Source: CAMTVQ01 sp947085255 (GTDB lineage: Bacteria > Bacteroidota > Bacteroidia > Sphingobacteriales > Sphingobacteriaceae). From it: DNA of 64,000 nt. The notes below the pieces were generated by a model that was not told the origin of the DNA, ran no database searches, and saw only the letters and a program-made list of their open reading frames with translations. The DNA lies in NCBI GenBank assembly GCA_947085255.1, contig CAMTVQ010000001.1, forward strand, positions 496,001-560,000, written 5' to 3'. Of the stretch, positions 7,609 to 16,881 are shown piece by piece (position 1 is the first letter of the stretch; each line of letters opens with the position of its first letter). A program made the position numbers and the translations under genes.

Positions 7609-10143
7609 TTAAGCCTTTTGGTTTAATTTACTTAAATGTTCATCTAAAGAATGTTCATCCATATACAATACTTCGCGTGCTTTGCTGCCTTCAAAAGGCC
7701 CTACAATACCTGCGCCCTCCAATTGATCCATAATACGACCTGCGCGATTGTAACCCAGTTTCATTTTACGTTGTATCAATGAGGTAGACCCCTGTTGATG
7801 TCGCACAATAAGGCGTGCAGCTTCTTCAAACATGGTATCTTTTTCATCTGGATTAAATTCTTTGCTGCTGGCTTCCCCGTCTTCTCCTACATACTCAGGC
7901 AGCATGTGTGCCGATGCATAACCACGTTGCGAACCAATGTACTCGGTAATTTTTTCTACCTCAGGTGTATCTACAAAAGCACATTGCAAACGGATTAAAT
8001 CGCTACCGGTAGAAAGCAACATATCTCCCCTACCTATCAATTGGTCGGCACCACCAGTATCTAAAATGGTGCGGCTATCAATTTTAGAAGTTACCCTAAA
8101 TGCCATACGTGCTGGAAAATTGGCTTTAATCGTTCCGGTAATAATATTTACCGATGGGCGCTGCGTGGCTATTACTAAATGGATACCAATAGCACGTGCC
8201 AACTGCGCCAATCGGGCAATAGGTGTTTCTACTTCTTTCCCCGCTGTCATCATCAAGTCGGCAAACTCATCTATTATCAACACGATAAAAGGCAAATACC
8301 GATGTCCTTCGTTGGGATTTAAGCGACGCTGAATAAACTTTTGGTTGTATTCTTTTAGGTTACGCACTTGTGCATCTTTCAACAAATCATAACGCTGATC
8401 CATTTCTATGCACAAAGAATTAAGCGTATTGATTACCTTTTTAGTATCGGTAATAATGGCATCACCATCACCTGGTAATTTGGCCAAAAAATGGCGTTCT
8501 ATTTTTTTGAATAGAGTTAGTTCTACTTTTTTGGGATCTACCAACACAAATTTTAGTTGTGATGGATGCTTTTTATAGAGCAAACTAACCAACAATGCAT
8601 TGATACCCACCGACTTACCTTGACCAGTAGCACCTGCCATCAACAAGTGAGGCATTTTAGCCAAATCGGCAATGTATATTTCGTTGGAAATAGTTTTGCC
8701 CAATGCCAGCGGTAAATCAAGTTTTGAAGATTGGAATTTTTCGGATGCCAATATTGAACGCATCGAAACCATCTCGGGATTTTGATTAGGCACCTCGATA
8801 CCTATTGTACCCTTGCCTGGTATAGGAGCAATAATACGGATACCCAATGCGGCTAAACTCAATGCAATATCATCCTCCAAATTTTTAATTTTGGAGATAC
8901 GTACTCCTGCCTTAGGTACAATCTCATACAGGGTAACTGTTGGCCCTATGGTTGCCATTATTTTTTCGATACCAATATCGTAATGACCTAAGGTTTCTAC
9001 AATTTTCTTCTTATTATCTTCTAATTCTTGTGGGTTTACCTGAATTTTACCAGAAGAGCCATAGCTTTCCAATAAATCAATGTGTGGTGGTTTGTAGGAC
9101 GATAAATCTAATGTAGGATCGTACTCGCCAAGATCTTTAACTAATTGTGCAGCTAATTTTTCCTCATCACCCGTAAAAGCTTCTTCGGGTGCTGGCGGTA
9201 TTATAATTTCGGTAGGTATTGTATCCGCCAGTGGTTCTTCTATAATCTCGTTGGTTTCTAAAACAAATCCTTCTGGTGGTGCCGAAACAATGCTAATAGG
9301 CTCCATTTCAGGTGAAAATTCTTCTTCCTCCTCTTCTGCTTCTTGGTTTACCAGCAACTCTAAATCATCTTTTGGCAGGTTTACCGGAAAAGGTGACATT
9401 TGTTCTGATAATTTTTCTATTACCAAAGGCACTTCGCCAAGGTCATCTTCGGGGTCAAATTCTTTAGGCTTGCGTTCGGGTAATTTAAAATCAATATTAA
9501 ACGCTATAACCGAGCACGCAAGTCCTGCAAAAAGTAGTATAAAAGCCGTACCCACTTTACCCAAAATGGTATTTAGATATTCGTTGATGTGCACCCCCAC
9601 GGCACCTGCCAAAAAATACCAATCAGTAGTGAAAAAACTGAGTACAAACCCGAAAAACACCGCTACAGAAGCTAATAAAAACATGCTGTAAGCCAGTGCT
9701 TTAGGCAAGTTCAATAAACTCACTTTAAACAACAAACGATAGCCTATTACAAAAAACAGAAATACAAAAATGAAGGAGGCAATACCAAAACCACCATGTA
9801 TAAATTGGTGCGATACTAAAGCGCCTACAATGCCCAACCAGTTTTCTACTTTGTTATTTTCGGCATCAAAAATTATACCCCAACCCGCATCTGGATTGGC
9901 TACTACGCTTTGGTCGGCTTTCCAGGTAAGTACATAGGACGTAAAACCAATAAATAAGTATAAGGAAAACAACAGGAGCAATAAGCCGCTTATTTTGCGC
10001 ACTCTATCGGCAGCAAAAAAGGCTGCAACGCTGCCCACATTTAGCTTGGGTGCAGTATCTCCCTTTTTTAATTCGGGTTCTCTGAGGGATTCTCTTTTAG
10101 GATTTACAGGCTCCTGGCGCAGTCGGTTTACCTTTTCGGACAT
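7609..10143 (-). CDS. ftsK: DNA translocase FtsK/SpoIIIE
   Basis: This 844-residue septal DNA pump clears chromosome ends from the division plane. Four or five membrane segments lie between residues ~52 and 215. They are followed by a short acidic linker (~225-345, with runs of Glu), the alpha-beta motor with Walker A GATGQGKS at 504-511 and Walker B LIIDEFADL near 622-630, and a C-terminal gamma winged helix (~775-840; LIQRKMKLGYNRAGRIMDQL) that reads KOPS-like sequences and contacts XerD. The linker is far shorter than in E. coli FtsK, closer to SpoIIIE. The ATG lies 14 nt after mpl, and a TATATTTG -7 element ends 4 nt before it. Confidence 0.95.
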   Translation of the reverse strand: MSEKVNRLRQEPVNPKRESLREPELKKGDTAPKLNVGSVAAFFAADRVRKISGLLLLLFSLYLFIGFTSYVLTWKADQSVVANPDAGWGIIFDAENNKVENWLGIVGALVSHQFIHGGFGIASFIFVFLFFVIGYRLLFKVSLLNLPKALAYSMFLLASVAVFFGFVLSFFTTDWYFLAGAVGVHINEYLNTILGKVGTAFILLFAGLACSVIAFNIDFKLPERKPKEFDPEDDLGEVPLVIEKLSEQMSPFPVNLPKDDLELLVNQEAEEEEEEFSPEMEPISIVSAPPEGFVLETNEIIEEPLADTIPTEIIIPPAPEEAFTGDEEKLAAQLVKDLGEYDPTLDLSSYKPPHIDLLESYGSSGKIQVNPQELEDNKKKIVETLGHYDIGIEKIMATIGPTVTLYEIVPKAGVRISKIKNLEDDIALSLAALGIRIIAPIPGKGTIGIEVPNQNPEMVSMRSILASEKFQSSKLDLPLALGKTISNEIYIADLAKMPHLLMAGATGQGKSVGINALLVSLLYKKHPSQLKFVLVDPKKVELTLFKKIERHFLAKLPGDGDAIITDTKKVINTLNSLCIEMDQRYDLLKDAQVRNLKEYNQKFIQRRLNPNEGHRYLPFIVLIIDEFADLMMTAGKEVETPIARLAQLARAIGIHLVIATQRPSVNIITGTIKANFPARMAFRVTSKIDSRTILDTGGADQLIGRGDMLLSTGSDLIRLQCAFVDTPEVEKITEYIGSQRGYASAHMLPEYVGEDGEASSKEFNPDEKDTMFEEAARLIVRHQQGSTSLIQRKMKLGYNRAGRIMDQLEGAGIVGPFEGSKAREVLYMDEHSLDEHLSKLNQKA

Positions 10144-10147
10144 AGGG

Positions 10148-10155
10148 CAAATATA
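10148..10155 (-). promoter_or_regulatory. possible -7 promoter element of ftsK
   Basis: The minus strand reads TATATTTG, matching the Bacteroidota -7 consensus TAnnTTTG, 4 nt before the ftsK ATG. No TTTG -33 box is at the expected distance, so this is only a possible internal promoter that would give a leaderless ftsK mRNA. Confidence 0.35.
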
Positions 10156-10157
10156 GT

Positions 10158-11525
10158 TTAAAGCTCCACTATTTCCTTACTAAAAGCATCTAAATCTAGG
10201 CCATCAAAATTACCCGAACTCATGAACAAGAGGTTACGATTTTGCCAAGACATTTTTTTGAGGGTTGCTATCATTTCTGCGGCATCGGTAAATACGTGCA
10301 AATCGGCTCTACCAAAAGCATTTTTTACTTCGTCTACCGTAATAGGCGTTAGTTTTTTATGTGCAATGGTATGCGGATTGAAATATACGATGGCCGTATC
10401 TGCCGCATCCATAGCTCCTTTGTATTCGGCCAAAAATGCTTTATTGAGGCTACTAAACGTGTGCAACTCCATACAGGCTACTAATGGACGGTCGCCAAAT
10501 TGTTGTTTTACCGCAGCAGTAGTTGCTTTTAGCTTTGATGGGGAATGCGCAAAATCTTTGTACACCACCGTAGCATCCGTACGAGCTATGAGTTCCAAAC
10601 GCTTTGCTGCACCGGTAAAACTTTGTATGGCAGCATAAAATCGCTCATCGGTAAGACCTAAAGCATTACACACCAAGCGCGCTCCATTAAGATTGGTAAG
10701 ATTATGATTGCCAAAAACCTGCAAGGGTATGGTAGTTGTAGCATTGGGTGTAAGTGCGGTAATTCCATTGGAAATATGGTGAGCTGGAATACCATAACCT
10801 GTTTTGGTAATATCTGCACGCGGATGTTGTGTTATCAATTGCTGTAATACTGCATCATCTTGGGCATAAAAAAGTTGCCCCTTAGGTTGCAACGTATCTA
10901 TAAAGAGGGTGAATTGCTCCAAATAGCTTTCAAAAGTGGGGAACACATTGATATGATCCCAAGCAATTCCACTTAACAAACCAATATGTGCTTTGTATAG
11001 GTGAAACTTTGGTCGTCTATCAATGGGCGAAGCCAAATACTCATCGCCTTCTAAAATTATGATTTTTGCTTCTTTGGTTAATTTTACCATGGTATCAAAG
11101 CCTTTTAACTGGGCTCCTACCAAATAATCGGCGTCCATACCACTATGTTGTAAAACGTGCAAAATCATGGCGGTAATAGTAGTTTTACCGTGGCTCCCGC
11201 CTATTACTACACGGGTTTTATCTTTTGCTTGTTCGTAAATATACTCGGGGTACGAATATACTTTTAGCCCTAAGGCTTGCGCCTGTATCAATTCTGGATT
11301 ATCAATGCGAGCGTGCATGCCTAAAATTACCGCATCTATATTATTGGTTAATTTTTCGGGATGCCAACCTTCTGTTTTAGGTAATAATCCGTGCTGTGCC
11401 AAACGCGATTTAGACGGCTCGAACACCTCATCATCTGAACCGGTAACAACAAATCCTTTTTTGTGTAGCGCAATGGCTAAGTTGTGCATGGCACTGCCGC
11501 CAATGGCTATAAAATGTACGCGCAT
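10158..11525 (-). CDS. mpl: Mpl-type Mur ligase (UDP-MurNAc:tripeptide ligase, peptidoglycan recycling)
   Basis: The 455-residue cytoplasmic ATP-dependent ligase has the MurC-like N-terminal Rossmann domain (VHFIAIGGSAMHNLAIALHK, VTGSDD) and the ATP loop GGSHGKTTIT near residue 110. The central and C-terminal Mur ligase domains follow (LEGDEY, NGARLVCNAL, KDFAHSPSKL). Length and the opening sequence fit the Mpl group better than MurC (usually IGIGGIGMSALA). Mpl joins recycled L-Ala-D-Glu-mDAP tripeptide to UDP-MurNAc. Bacteroidota annotations often label this family 'peptidoglycan synthetase', and MurC activity cannot be excluded. It heads the mpl-ftsK-lolA-like gene set. Confidence 0.78.
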   Translation of the reverse strand: MRVHFIAIGGSAMHNLAIALHKKGFVVTGSDDEVFEPSKSRLAQHGLLPKTEGWHPEKLTNNIDAVILGMHARIDNPELIQAQALGLKVYSYPEYIYEQAKDKTRVVIGGSHGKTTITAMILHVLQHSGMDADYLVGAQLKGFDTMVKLTKEAKIIILEGDEYLASPIDRRPKFHLYKAHIGLLSGIAWDHINVFPTFESYLEQFTLFIDTLQPKGQLFYAQDDAVLQQLITQHPRADITKTGYGIPAHHISNGITALTPNATTTIPLQVFGNHNLTNLNGARLVCNALGLTDERFYAAIQSFTGAAKRLELIARTDATVVYKDFAHSPSKLKATTAAVKQQFGDRPLVACMELHTFSSLNKAFLAEYKGAMDAADTAIVYFNPHTIAHKKLTPITVDEVKNAFGRADLHVFTDAAEMIATLKKMSWQNRNLLFMSSGNFDGLDLDAFSKEIVEL

Positions 11526-11532
11526 TTTTAAT

Positions 11533-11607
11533 TAGTTAATTGGTTCATTAGTTGATTGGTTTATTAGTAACTGGTAACAGACAACCGAAAACTGGCAACT
11601 GGCAACT
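11533..11607. repeat. low-complexity word array upstream of mpl
   Basis: This intergenic stretch is built of near-repeats: GTTAATTGGTTCATTAGTTGATTGGTTTATTAG-like units, then AACTGGTAAC and tandem ACTGGCAACTGGCAACT. The 15-mer at 11588-11602 recurs inverted at 59758-59772 upstream of aroQ. No hairpin or promoter is obvious. Confidence 0.6.
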
Positions 11608-11612
11608 AAAAT

Positions 11613-14600
11613 TTATTTATTCAAAAACTCACGTACAAAATCAACTTTCTTTTTGGCTGCCGATATGGTAAAAGGGTCTTTGCTCTTCGACTTTTCTTGC
11701 AAGTAGGTATTGAAATTAGTATCCGACGATATTGCCTCTACCAATCCTCCTCTGTATGAGAAGAAGAACCATACGTCTTTACCCCCACACTCAAAATAGA
11801 AGTTTACAATATCCTCGCCCGATTTACGGACGATTTGTACATATCCATTTACCAACTTGCCTATTTCTTCGTTACCCACGGTAAGTATAGCAAACGGACC
11901 AACCGATTTGTACGATCTGCTACTTTGATCCCATACCAAACGTAAATTAGAAAGCACAAATGTTTGATTTAAATCTCCACTGTTTTTGTAAGTAGCAAAT
12001 AATTTCAACCCTTGTATTACACGTTCGGCCGTTTTTTCGGGCACTAATTCGGATAACGACTTGTAAAAACCGAGTGTATCTAAACGTGGTACACGCGATT
12101 CGATAGTGTTGTTCTTTATTACTGCTAGCAACTGCTTAAATGCATCCTTTTGGAAAGGAAAATCCATAGTAAGCACCGTACTTAACTCCAATTCTTTAGA
12201 AGCTAATTTTGCCACCCCTTGCCCAACAACTTGCAGCTTAAACTTATCCGAAAACTCTACACCTAAATCAAACGGACCCTCGTAGTACAGTTGTTCGGCA
12301 GAGTCTAAAAACGTGAGGTACTTGCCTTTAAGTCCTTCTCCATACAGCTTATCATCGTTCCCGATTTTAAACTTTTTAGAGTTTTCATCAAAAATAAGTG
12401 TACCCGTAATGCTGGTAACATTATGGTCAATAGCATCCAACTTATTACTCATAAACGTTCCGTAGCCCTGCGCGCTAATATTATCTAACTGTAAACCAGC
12501 AAATACCTTACGCCCATCTGGATTGCGCATAACCGAATCGAGTTGCAGTTTTATAGAATCGGGATTTATTTGACCCTTAAAATTGAAATAACTGGCTTCG
12601 ATAACCGCACTGTTTTCTATAATTTTAGCAAAACCATCACAGCTCAAGAATTTTTTATTGGCATTCAAATAAATATCTCCATAATAGGTAATACGGTTAT
12701 TTAGCCTAAAATCTTGACTTTGGTTGAGTAATGATTTGGCAACGGTGTGCACACCCGTATCTACACTTATTTGAGTAAATATGAGTTTTTGTACCTTTTT
12801 GTCTTTATCAATATAATCGTAACTGCCATTACCTACATATTTTTTAGCTCCTAATATGTTGATGTTCGCTTCGTATATGAGGTGATATTTATTCTCATTA
12901 TCGGCTATAAGACGAGCATTGGCAAGTTGTTGCATTTCGGCTTTTGGTTTAATTTGCACTTTATTGCCATCTGGAAAAATTTCCGCATCTGCCACCAATA
13001 TAGAAGGTACTCCAGTAGCATCTATCAAATAGGTTTTGAGGTCGTACACTACTTTTTCTACTACAAACTTGAGTGAATCTTGCCCCGGAGCAACTGACAT
13101 TAAGAATTTATCTTCTTTGCTGGCTGTAGCATTGCTAAACTCCACTTTTGCTTCGTCAAACAGCCAAGTAAATTCGTTGAGCGATGTTTTGTATTGGTTG
13201 AACGGAAAATCGACTAATTGTTTGCTATCATTTGGTAAAAAATTGGCTCTCCTTGCTATAAAATCAACTTTAGAGCGCACATTATCACCCTGTAGGGCAA
13301 ATACTTTTACATCGCTAGAATTGAGTCGGATACTCGCCGTATCGGCTGTAAAATCATCTGGATTAAATTTGGTATACTTAGATACGTGGGCTGCATCATT
13401 AAAATTGGTGGTGCCGCTGCCTGTTAAATCACGCGGTGTATATACTAAACGCCCGCTATGGGTAGCTTGCAAGCCGTACATTTCCAATGGCTTTTCGCGC
13501 TTGTACACAAACATACTATCGGTATACGACGACCAATGCAAATACGGTTCGGGGGCATTTACTTCTGGATTAATGGCTGTTTTATCAATCGTAAAGCTTG
13601 TAGCATTGGTATTCATCGAATCTAAGAAGAACAGAAAAGCATTTGCCTTTGCGGTAGAGCTTAAATAGGTAAGTGTTCCGTTACCGAAAAAACCTCTATG
13701 ACTTAAATCTATTTCATTTACATACTGCCCTTTACCTCTGTAATTCGGGTAACCTTCTGGAGGTGTTTTGGTAAGATACCCCAATGAGGAATCTGGACGT
13801 AACAATAAGGCCTCTTTATAAACAGGAAAAATACCATCGGTATACATCTCCCCCTTAAATATCAAATCACTGGCGGAGTTGATATTATCCAAACTATCTA
13901 TAATAAACGGGTACACGGTAAAGAAAAAACGCTTACGGTCGTATACCGAGCCTTGTCTGTTTTTCTTATCGTAATACACATAGGAGTTTTTGGTGCTTTC
14001 AAAAATCGGGAACTGTGGAAAATCTTTTAATCCTGATTTATTATTGGCTTTATCTACTGCAATTTGCCCACTTACATCTTCTACCACCGATTTTACTTCA
14101 AACGTATTTTGAACTCCTCTCTCATCAGGTGGGGCTTTTACCTTAAATTTCATGGAATCTACACTCTCTAAGTCTACCTTAAAATTCGTGTAATCGAAGC
14201 TAAATCCTTTACCATAAAAGTCGAATAAACCCGCGTGCACCTGCCCACCAAATGTCATGTTCAAATCTTGTTTCATGGTAATATTTCCTTCTTTCGGAAT
14301 AATATATACCGACTGAGAATCACTTAGAAAGAATTGATTAACGCCTTTTAAGTCCAAGTTGAAACTCGACATATTCATTACGGCATTGGTACCTTTTGCT
14401 ACCGAACGTAGGCGAATTACATCATAATCTAAATTACCCGCATTAAACCGCACATAATTAATAGCACGGTTTAGTACTGTTATTTCTCCTTTTTTTTCAT
14501 TCATGCGAATGAAACCCAGCACAACCAACTCGCGCAGTTGCCCTAAAACCTGTTCTTCCTTCAATTTATACGCTTTAGCATAGGCATCAATGGTGGTTAC

Positions 14601-16028
14601 TTTTCGAGTTTGCTTCTCTACAATGCGCTTTAGCGTTACCAAAGGATGTACATCGGCTAAACCTTCCAACTTGCGGTATCTAAACTCTCGGTAATAAAAA
14701 TCGGATTCGAAAATAGCTTCCCTATTGGTTCTACTGGCAATCATACCAAACTCCATTTCATCCTTTTCCAACGGCCACGTAATTACTTCTACCAAAATAG
14801 TGAGTTTGTGGTACGAATCTGTAAATGCGGCACTGCTTATACCCTCATCTCCACGGCTTACAATTACTTTACGTCCCTCGTTTAGGTACTTAAACTCCGC
14901 TAAGGGGTGATAAATAGAATCTTTTTCACCTAAATAAATGGTAGTTCTTACTTGATTGGATACAATTTTGTCTAAATAAATTACAAATCCTTCTGAATAC
15001 CCTTTGGCTGCTAATTTTCCATTTCTGTAAATACTTATATAGGCGTCCTCTCCTTCCGTTCCTGAACCTCTAAAACGGTTTCCAGTCATACCAAATCCCC
15101 CATTATAATCTACGCCTTTAAAAATATCTTTTATGAAATAGCTGCTTTTATACGAATCAAATTTGGGATACTCATCATCATCCGGCCCTTTATTTATGGT
15201 TAGTTTTTCAGTAATTCTACCGGGCAGTGCCTCGGTAAAATAGCCCTTATAATAAAACTGTACAGAATCTATTTTAAACTCCGAAGAGCCCATATTTAGC
15301 TTATACTTATTAAGTTCGGCATATACTTTTGTAGAGTCTAACTTAACCCTTGTCCAGTTCATTGTACCTTTTTTGCCCATCCACATTTTATCTAATGGGT
15401 AAAACACCCCTCCTGTATTATAAATGCGGGTATATGTATTGCTTGCCAAGCAGGTAAGCGTAGTAGTGGGTACTATAATTTTGGGTAAAGAATCGTATGC
15501 TATTTCAAAGTTTTTATCCGACATGTACCACCTGTTGGAATTGGATAGATTGAGACTATTATTATTAAACAAATCCACAGAAAAGGCTAAATAAGTAGTT
15601 GCACGCTTATTCTTTTGCACCGCAAGCTTGCGCAAGCTTACTATCCATTTATTGAAATTTGTAGGATTGTGCTTATTTGCCACAAAATAAAGAATGGCTT
15701 GCAAATAATTTTCAAACTCTGGCGATGGACGCAAACCTCTACTCAACATTAAACTGGCAAAGGAGATGATACTATCTTGCTGATCTACCTTAAAGGCTCC
15801 GGCGGTGTTCCACTTTACCAAAAACTCTTCGGCTATTTTTTTAGAGGAGCTTACAGATGATGTTTTCATAAAATCATCCAACTGCTTAGCAAAAATGATG
15901 GTGTTTTTATCAAATGCTTTTAATGGCACTTGCCCTTGCGCTTTAAGTTGTGTATTGCCTATACAGCATACTACAATTGCTACAATTAATTTTACAAGGT
16001 AGTTTTTCATCATTTTTTTGCCGCTCAT
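11613..16028 (-). CDS. very large secreted protein of unknown family, 1471 aa
   Basis: I do not recognise a named family. A signal peptide starts after a short basic N-terminus (MKNYLVKLIVAIVVCCIGNT, cleavage near AQ), and there is no other obvious membrane segment. Residues ~35-170 look helical. The rest is a long array of short beta-strand segments with alternating polar and hydrophobic residues and recurrent phrases such as YLTFLDSAEQLYYEGPFDLG and GYGTFMSNKLDAIDHNVTSI, recalling beta-jellyroll or LptD/OstA-like folds; this is inference. A helical insert with a winged-helix look (~500-560, LKEEQVLGQLRELVVLGFIR) is present. There is no T9SS tail and no lipobox, so a periplasmic or outer-membrane-associated location is likely. 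It is encoded 4 nt after prmA in the same direction. Confidence 0.6.
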   Translation of the reverse strand: MSGKKMMKNYLVKLIVAIVVCCIGNTQLKAQGQVPLKAFDKNTIIFAKQLDDFMKTSSVSSSKKIAEEFLVKWNTAGAFKVDQQDSIISFASLMLSRGLRPSPEFENYLQAILYFVANKHNPTNFNKWIVSLRKLAVQKNKRATTYLAFSVDLFNNNSLNLSNSNRWYMSDKNFEIAYDSLPKIIVPTTTLTCLASNTYTRIYNTGGVFYPLDKMWMGKKGTMNWTRVKLDSTKVYAELNKYKLNMGSSEFKIDSVQFYYKGYFTEALPGRITEKLTINKGPDDDEYPKFDSYKSSYFIKDIFKGVDYNGGFGMTGNRFRGSGTEGEDAYISIYRNGKLAAKGYSEGFVIYLDKIVSNQVRTTIYLGEKDSIYHPLAEFKYLNEGRKVIVSRGDEGISSAAFTDSYHKLTILVEVITWPLEKDEMEFGMIASRTNREAIFESDFYYREFRYRKLEGLADVHPLVTLKRIVEKQTRKVTTIDAYAKAYKLKEEQVLGQLRELVVLGFIRMNEKKGEITVLNRAINYVRFNAGNLDYDVIRLRSVAKGTNAVMNMSSFNLDLKGVNQFFLSDSQSVYIIPKEGNITMKQDLNMTFGGQVHAGLFDFYGKGFSFDYTNFKVDLESVDSMKFKVKAPPDERGVQNTFEVKSVVEDVSGQIAVDKANNKSGLKDFPQFPIFESTKNSYVYYDKKNRQGSVYDRKRFFFTVYPFIIDSLDNINSASDLIFKGEMYTDGIFPVYKEALLLRPDSSLGYLTKTPPEGYPNYRGKGQYVNEIDLSHRGFFGNGTLTYLSSTAKANAFLFFLDSMNTNATSFTIDKTAINPEVNAPEPYLHWSSYTDSMFVYKREKPLEMYGLQATHSGRLVYTPRDLTGSGTTNFNDAAHVSKYTKFNPDDFTADTASIRLNSSDVKVFALQGDNVRSKVDFIARRANFLPNDSKQLVDFPFNQYKTSLNEFTWLFDEAKVEFSNATASKEDKFLMSVAPGQDSLKFVVEKVVYDLKTYLIDATGVPSILVADAEIFPDGNKVQIKPKAEMQQLANARLIADNENKYHLIYEANINILGAKKYVGNGSYDYIDKDKKVQKLIFTQISVDTGVHTVAKSLLNQSQDFRLNNRITYYGDIYLNANKKFLSCDGFAKIIENSAVIEASYFNFKGQINPDSIKLQLDSVMRNPDGRKVFAGLQLDNISAQGYGTFMSNKLDAIDHNVTSITGTLIFDENSKKFKIGNDDKLYGEGLKGKYLTFLDSAEQLYYEGPFDLGVEFSDKFKLQVVGQGVAKLASKELELSTVLTMDFPFQKDAFKQLLAVIKNNTIESRVPRLDTLGFYKSLSELVPEKTAERVIQGLKLFATYKNSGDLNQTFVLSNLRLVWDQSSRSYKSVGPFAILTVGNEEIGKLVNGYVQIVRKSGEDIVNFYFECGGKDVWFFFSYRGGLVEAISSDTNFNTYLQEKSKSKDPFTISAAKKKVDFVREFLNK

Positions 16029-16032
16029 GTTC

Positions 16033-16881
16033 TTATTTTTTGAATTGGGCTGCCACCCAGTTGTTTTTTTCTTTGTGATTTACATACACAAAACCTAATG
16101 CGGTTGCTTTTTCGGTAATAATTTTAAGATCGGCACCGTTGTAAAAACCACTCATAAACAACAATCCTCCTGTTTTTACCAATTTTGCATATCCAGCCAG
16201 TTGGTCGAGTAATATATTACGATTAATATTGGCTAAAAGTATATCTACTGGTTGCAAGGTTGCCAATGTATTAGCATCGCCTACAAAAGCAGTAATAGCC
16301 TTGCAGGTATTTAGTTCTATACACTCTTGTGCATTTATAATAGCCTGTGCATCATTATCTATAGCAATTACGGCGGCGGCACCTAACTTATCGGCTATTA
16401 TAGCCAATACAGCAGTACCACAACCCATATCCAATACCTCTTTGCCCACACAATTGGTTTCAAATAAATAACTGGCCATTAGCGAGGTAGTTTCGTGATG
16501 CCCCGTACCAAAAGCCATTTTTGGATCTATAATCACTTCCATACCAATATCCGGACGTTGTTCGTGGAAAGAAGCACGTATGTAGCATTTGCCGGCAATA
16601 ACTACTGGTTCAAAATTACTTTCCCATACTTGATTCCAGTTTTCGTACGGAATTTGCTTTACTGTGTACGAAAAGTTGTATTCCGCCTTTAGTTCCGCAA
16701 GTGCTTGGTTGGTGTTGCTTTCCGAAAAAACATTGCCATGTATGTATGCACAAAAGCCGTTTTCATTTTCCTCAAACGTATCGTAATCTACTGCTGCTAA
16801 TGCATCTATCAACAAGTCCTTTACAAACTCTTCGGCATCAACAAGGGTAAATTTTAGTTCGATGTAATGTGTATGTTCCAT
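16033..16881 (-). CDS. prmA: ribosomal protein L11 methyltransferase
   Basis: This 282-residue SAM-dependent enzyme trimethylates L11. The C-terminal Rossmann domain carries AFGTGHHETT, the SAM loop VLDMGCGTAVLAI, the acidic IAIDNDAQA and the catalytic-region LLANINRNIL, all diagnostic of PrmA. The N-terminal ~110 residues form the substrate-recognition domain. The ATG overlaps the tpiA stop by one base (TAATG), so the two are translationally coupled. Confidence 0.92.
   Translation of the reverse strand: MEHTHYIELKFTLVDAEEFVKDLLIDALAAVDYDTFEENENGFCAYIHGNVFSESNTNQALAELKAEYNFSYTVKQIPYENWNQVWESNFEPVVIAGKCYIRASFHEQRPDIGMEVIIDPKMAFGTGHHETTSLMASYLFETNCVGKEVLDMGCGTAVLAIIADKLGAAAVIAIDNDAQAIINAQECIELNTCKAITAFVGDANTLATLQPVDILLANINRNILLDQLAGYAKLVKTGGLLFMSGFYNGADLKIITEKATALGFVYVNHKEKNNWVAAQFKK

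Noticed and set aside
10158..11525. MurC (UDP-MurNAc:L-Ala ligase)
   Set aside because: The opening IAIGGSAMHNLAIALHK and the overall length fit the Mpl group better, though activity on L-Ala cannot be ruled out.
13036..13668. 210-codon open frame opposite the 1471-aa gene
   Set aside because: Composition and Ser/Leu-rich sequence are those of an antisense shadow, and the sense frame is continuous with a signal peptide.
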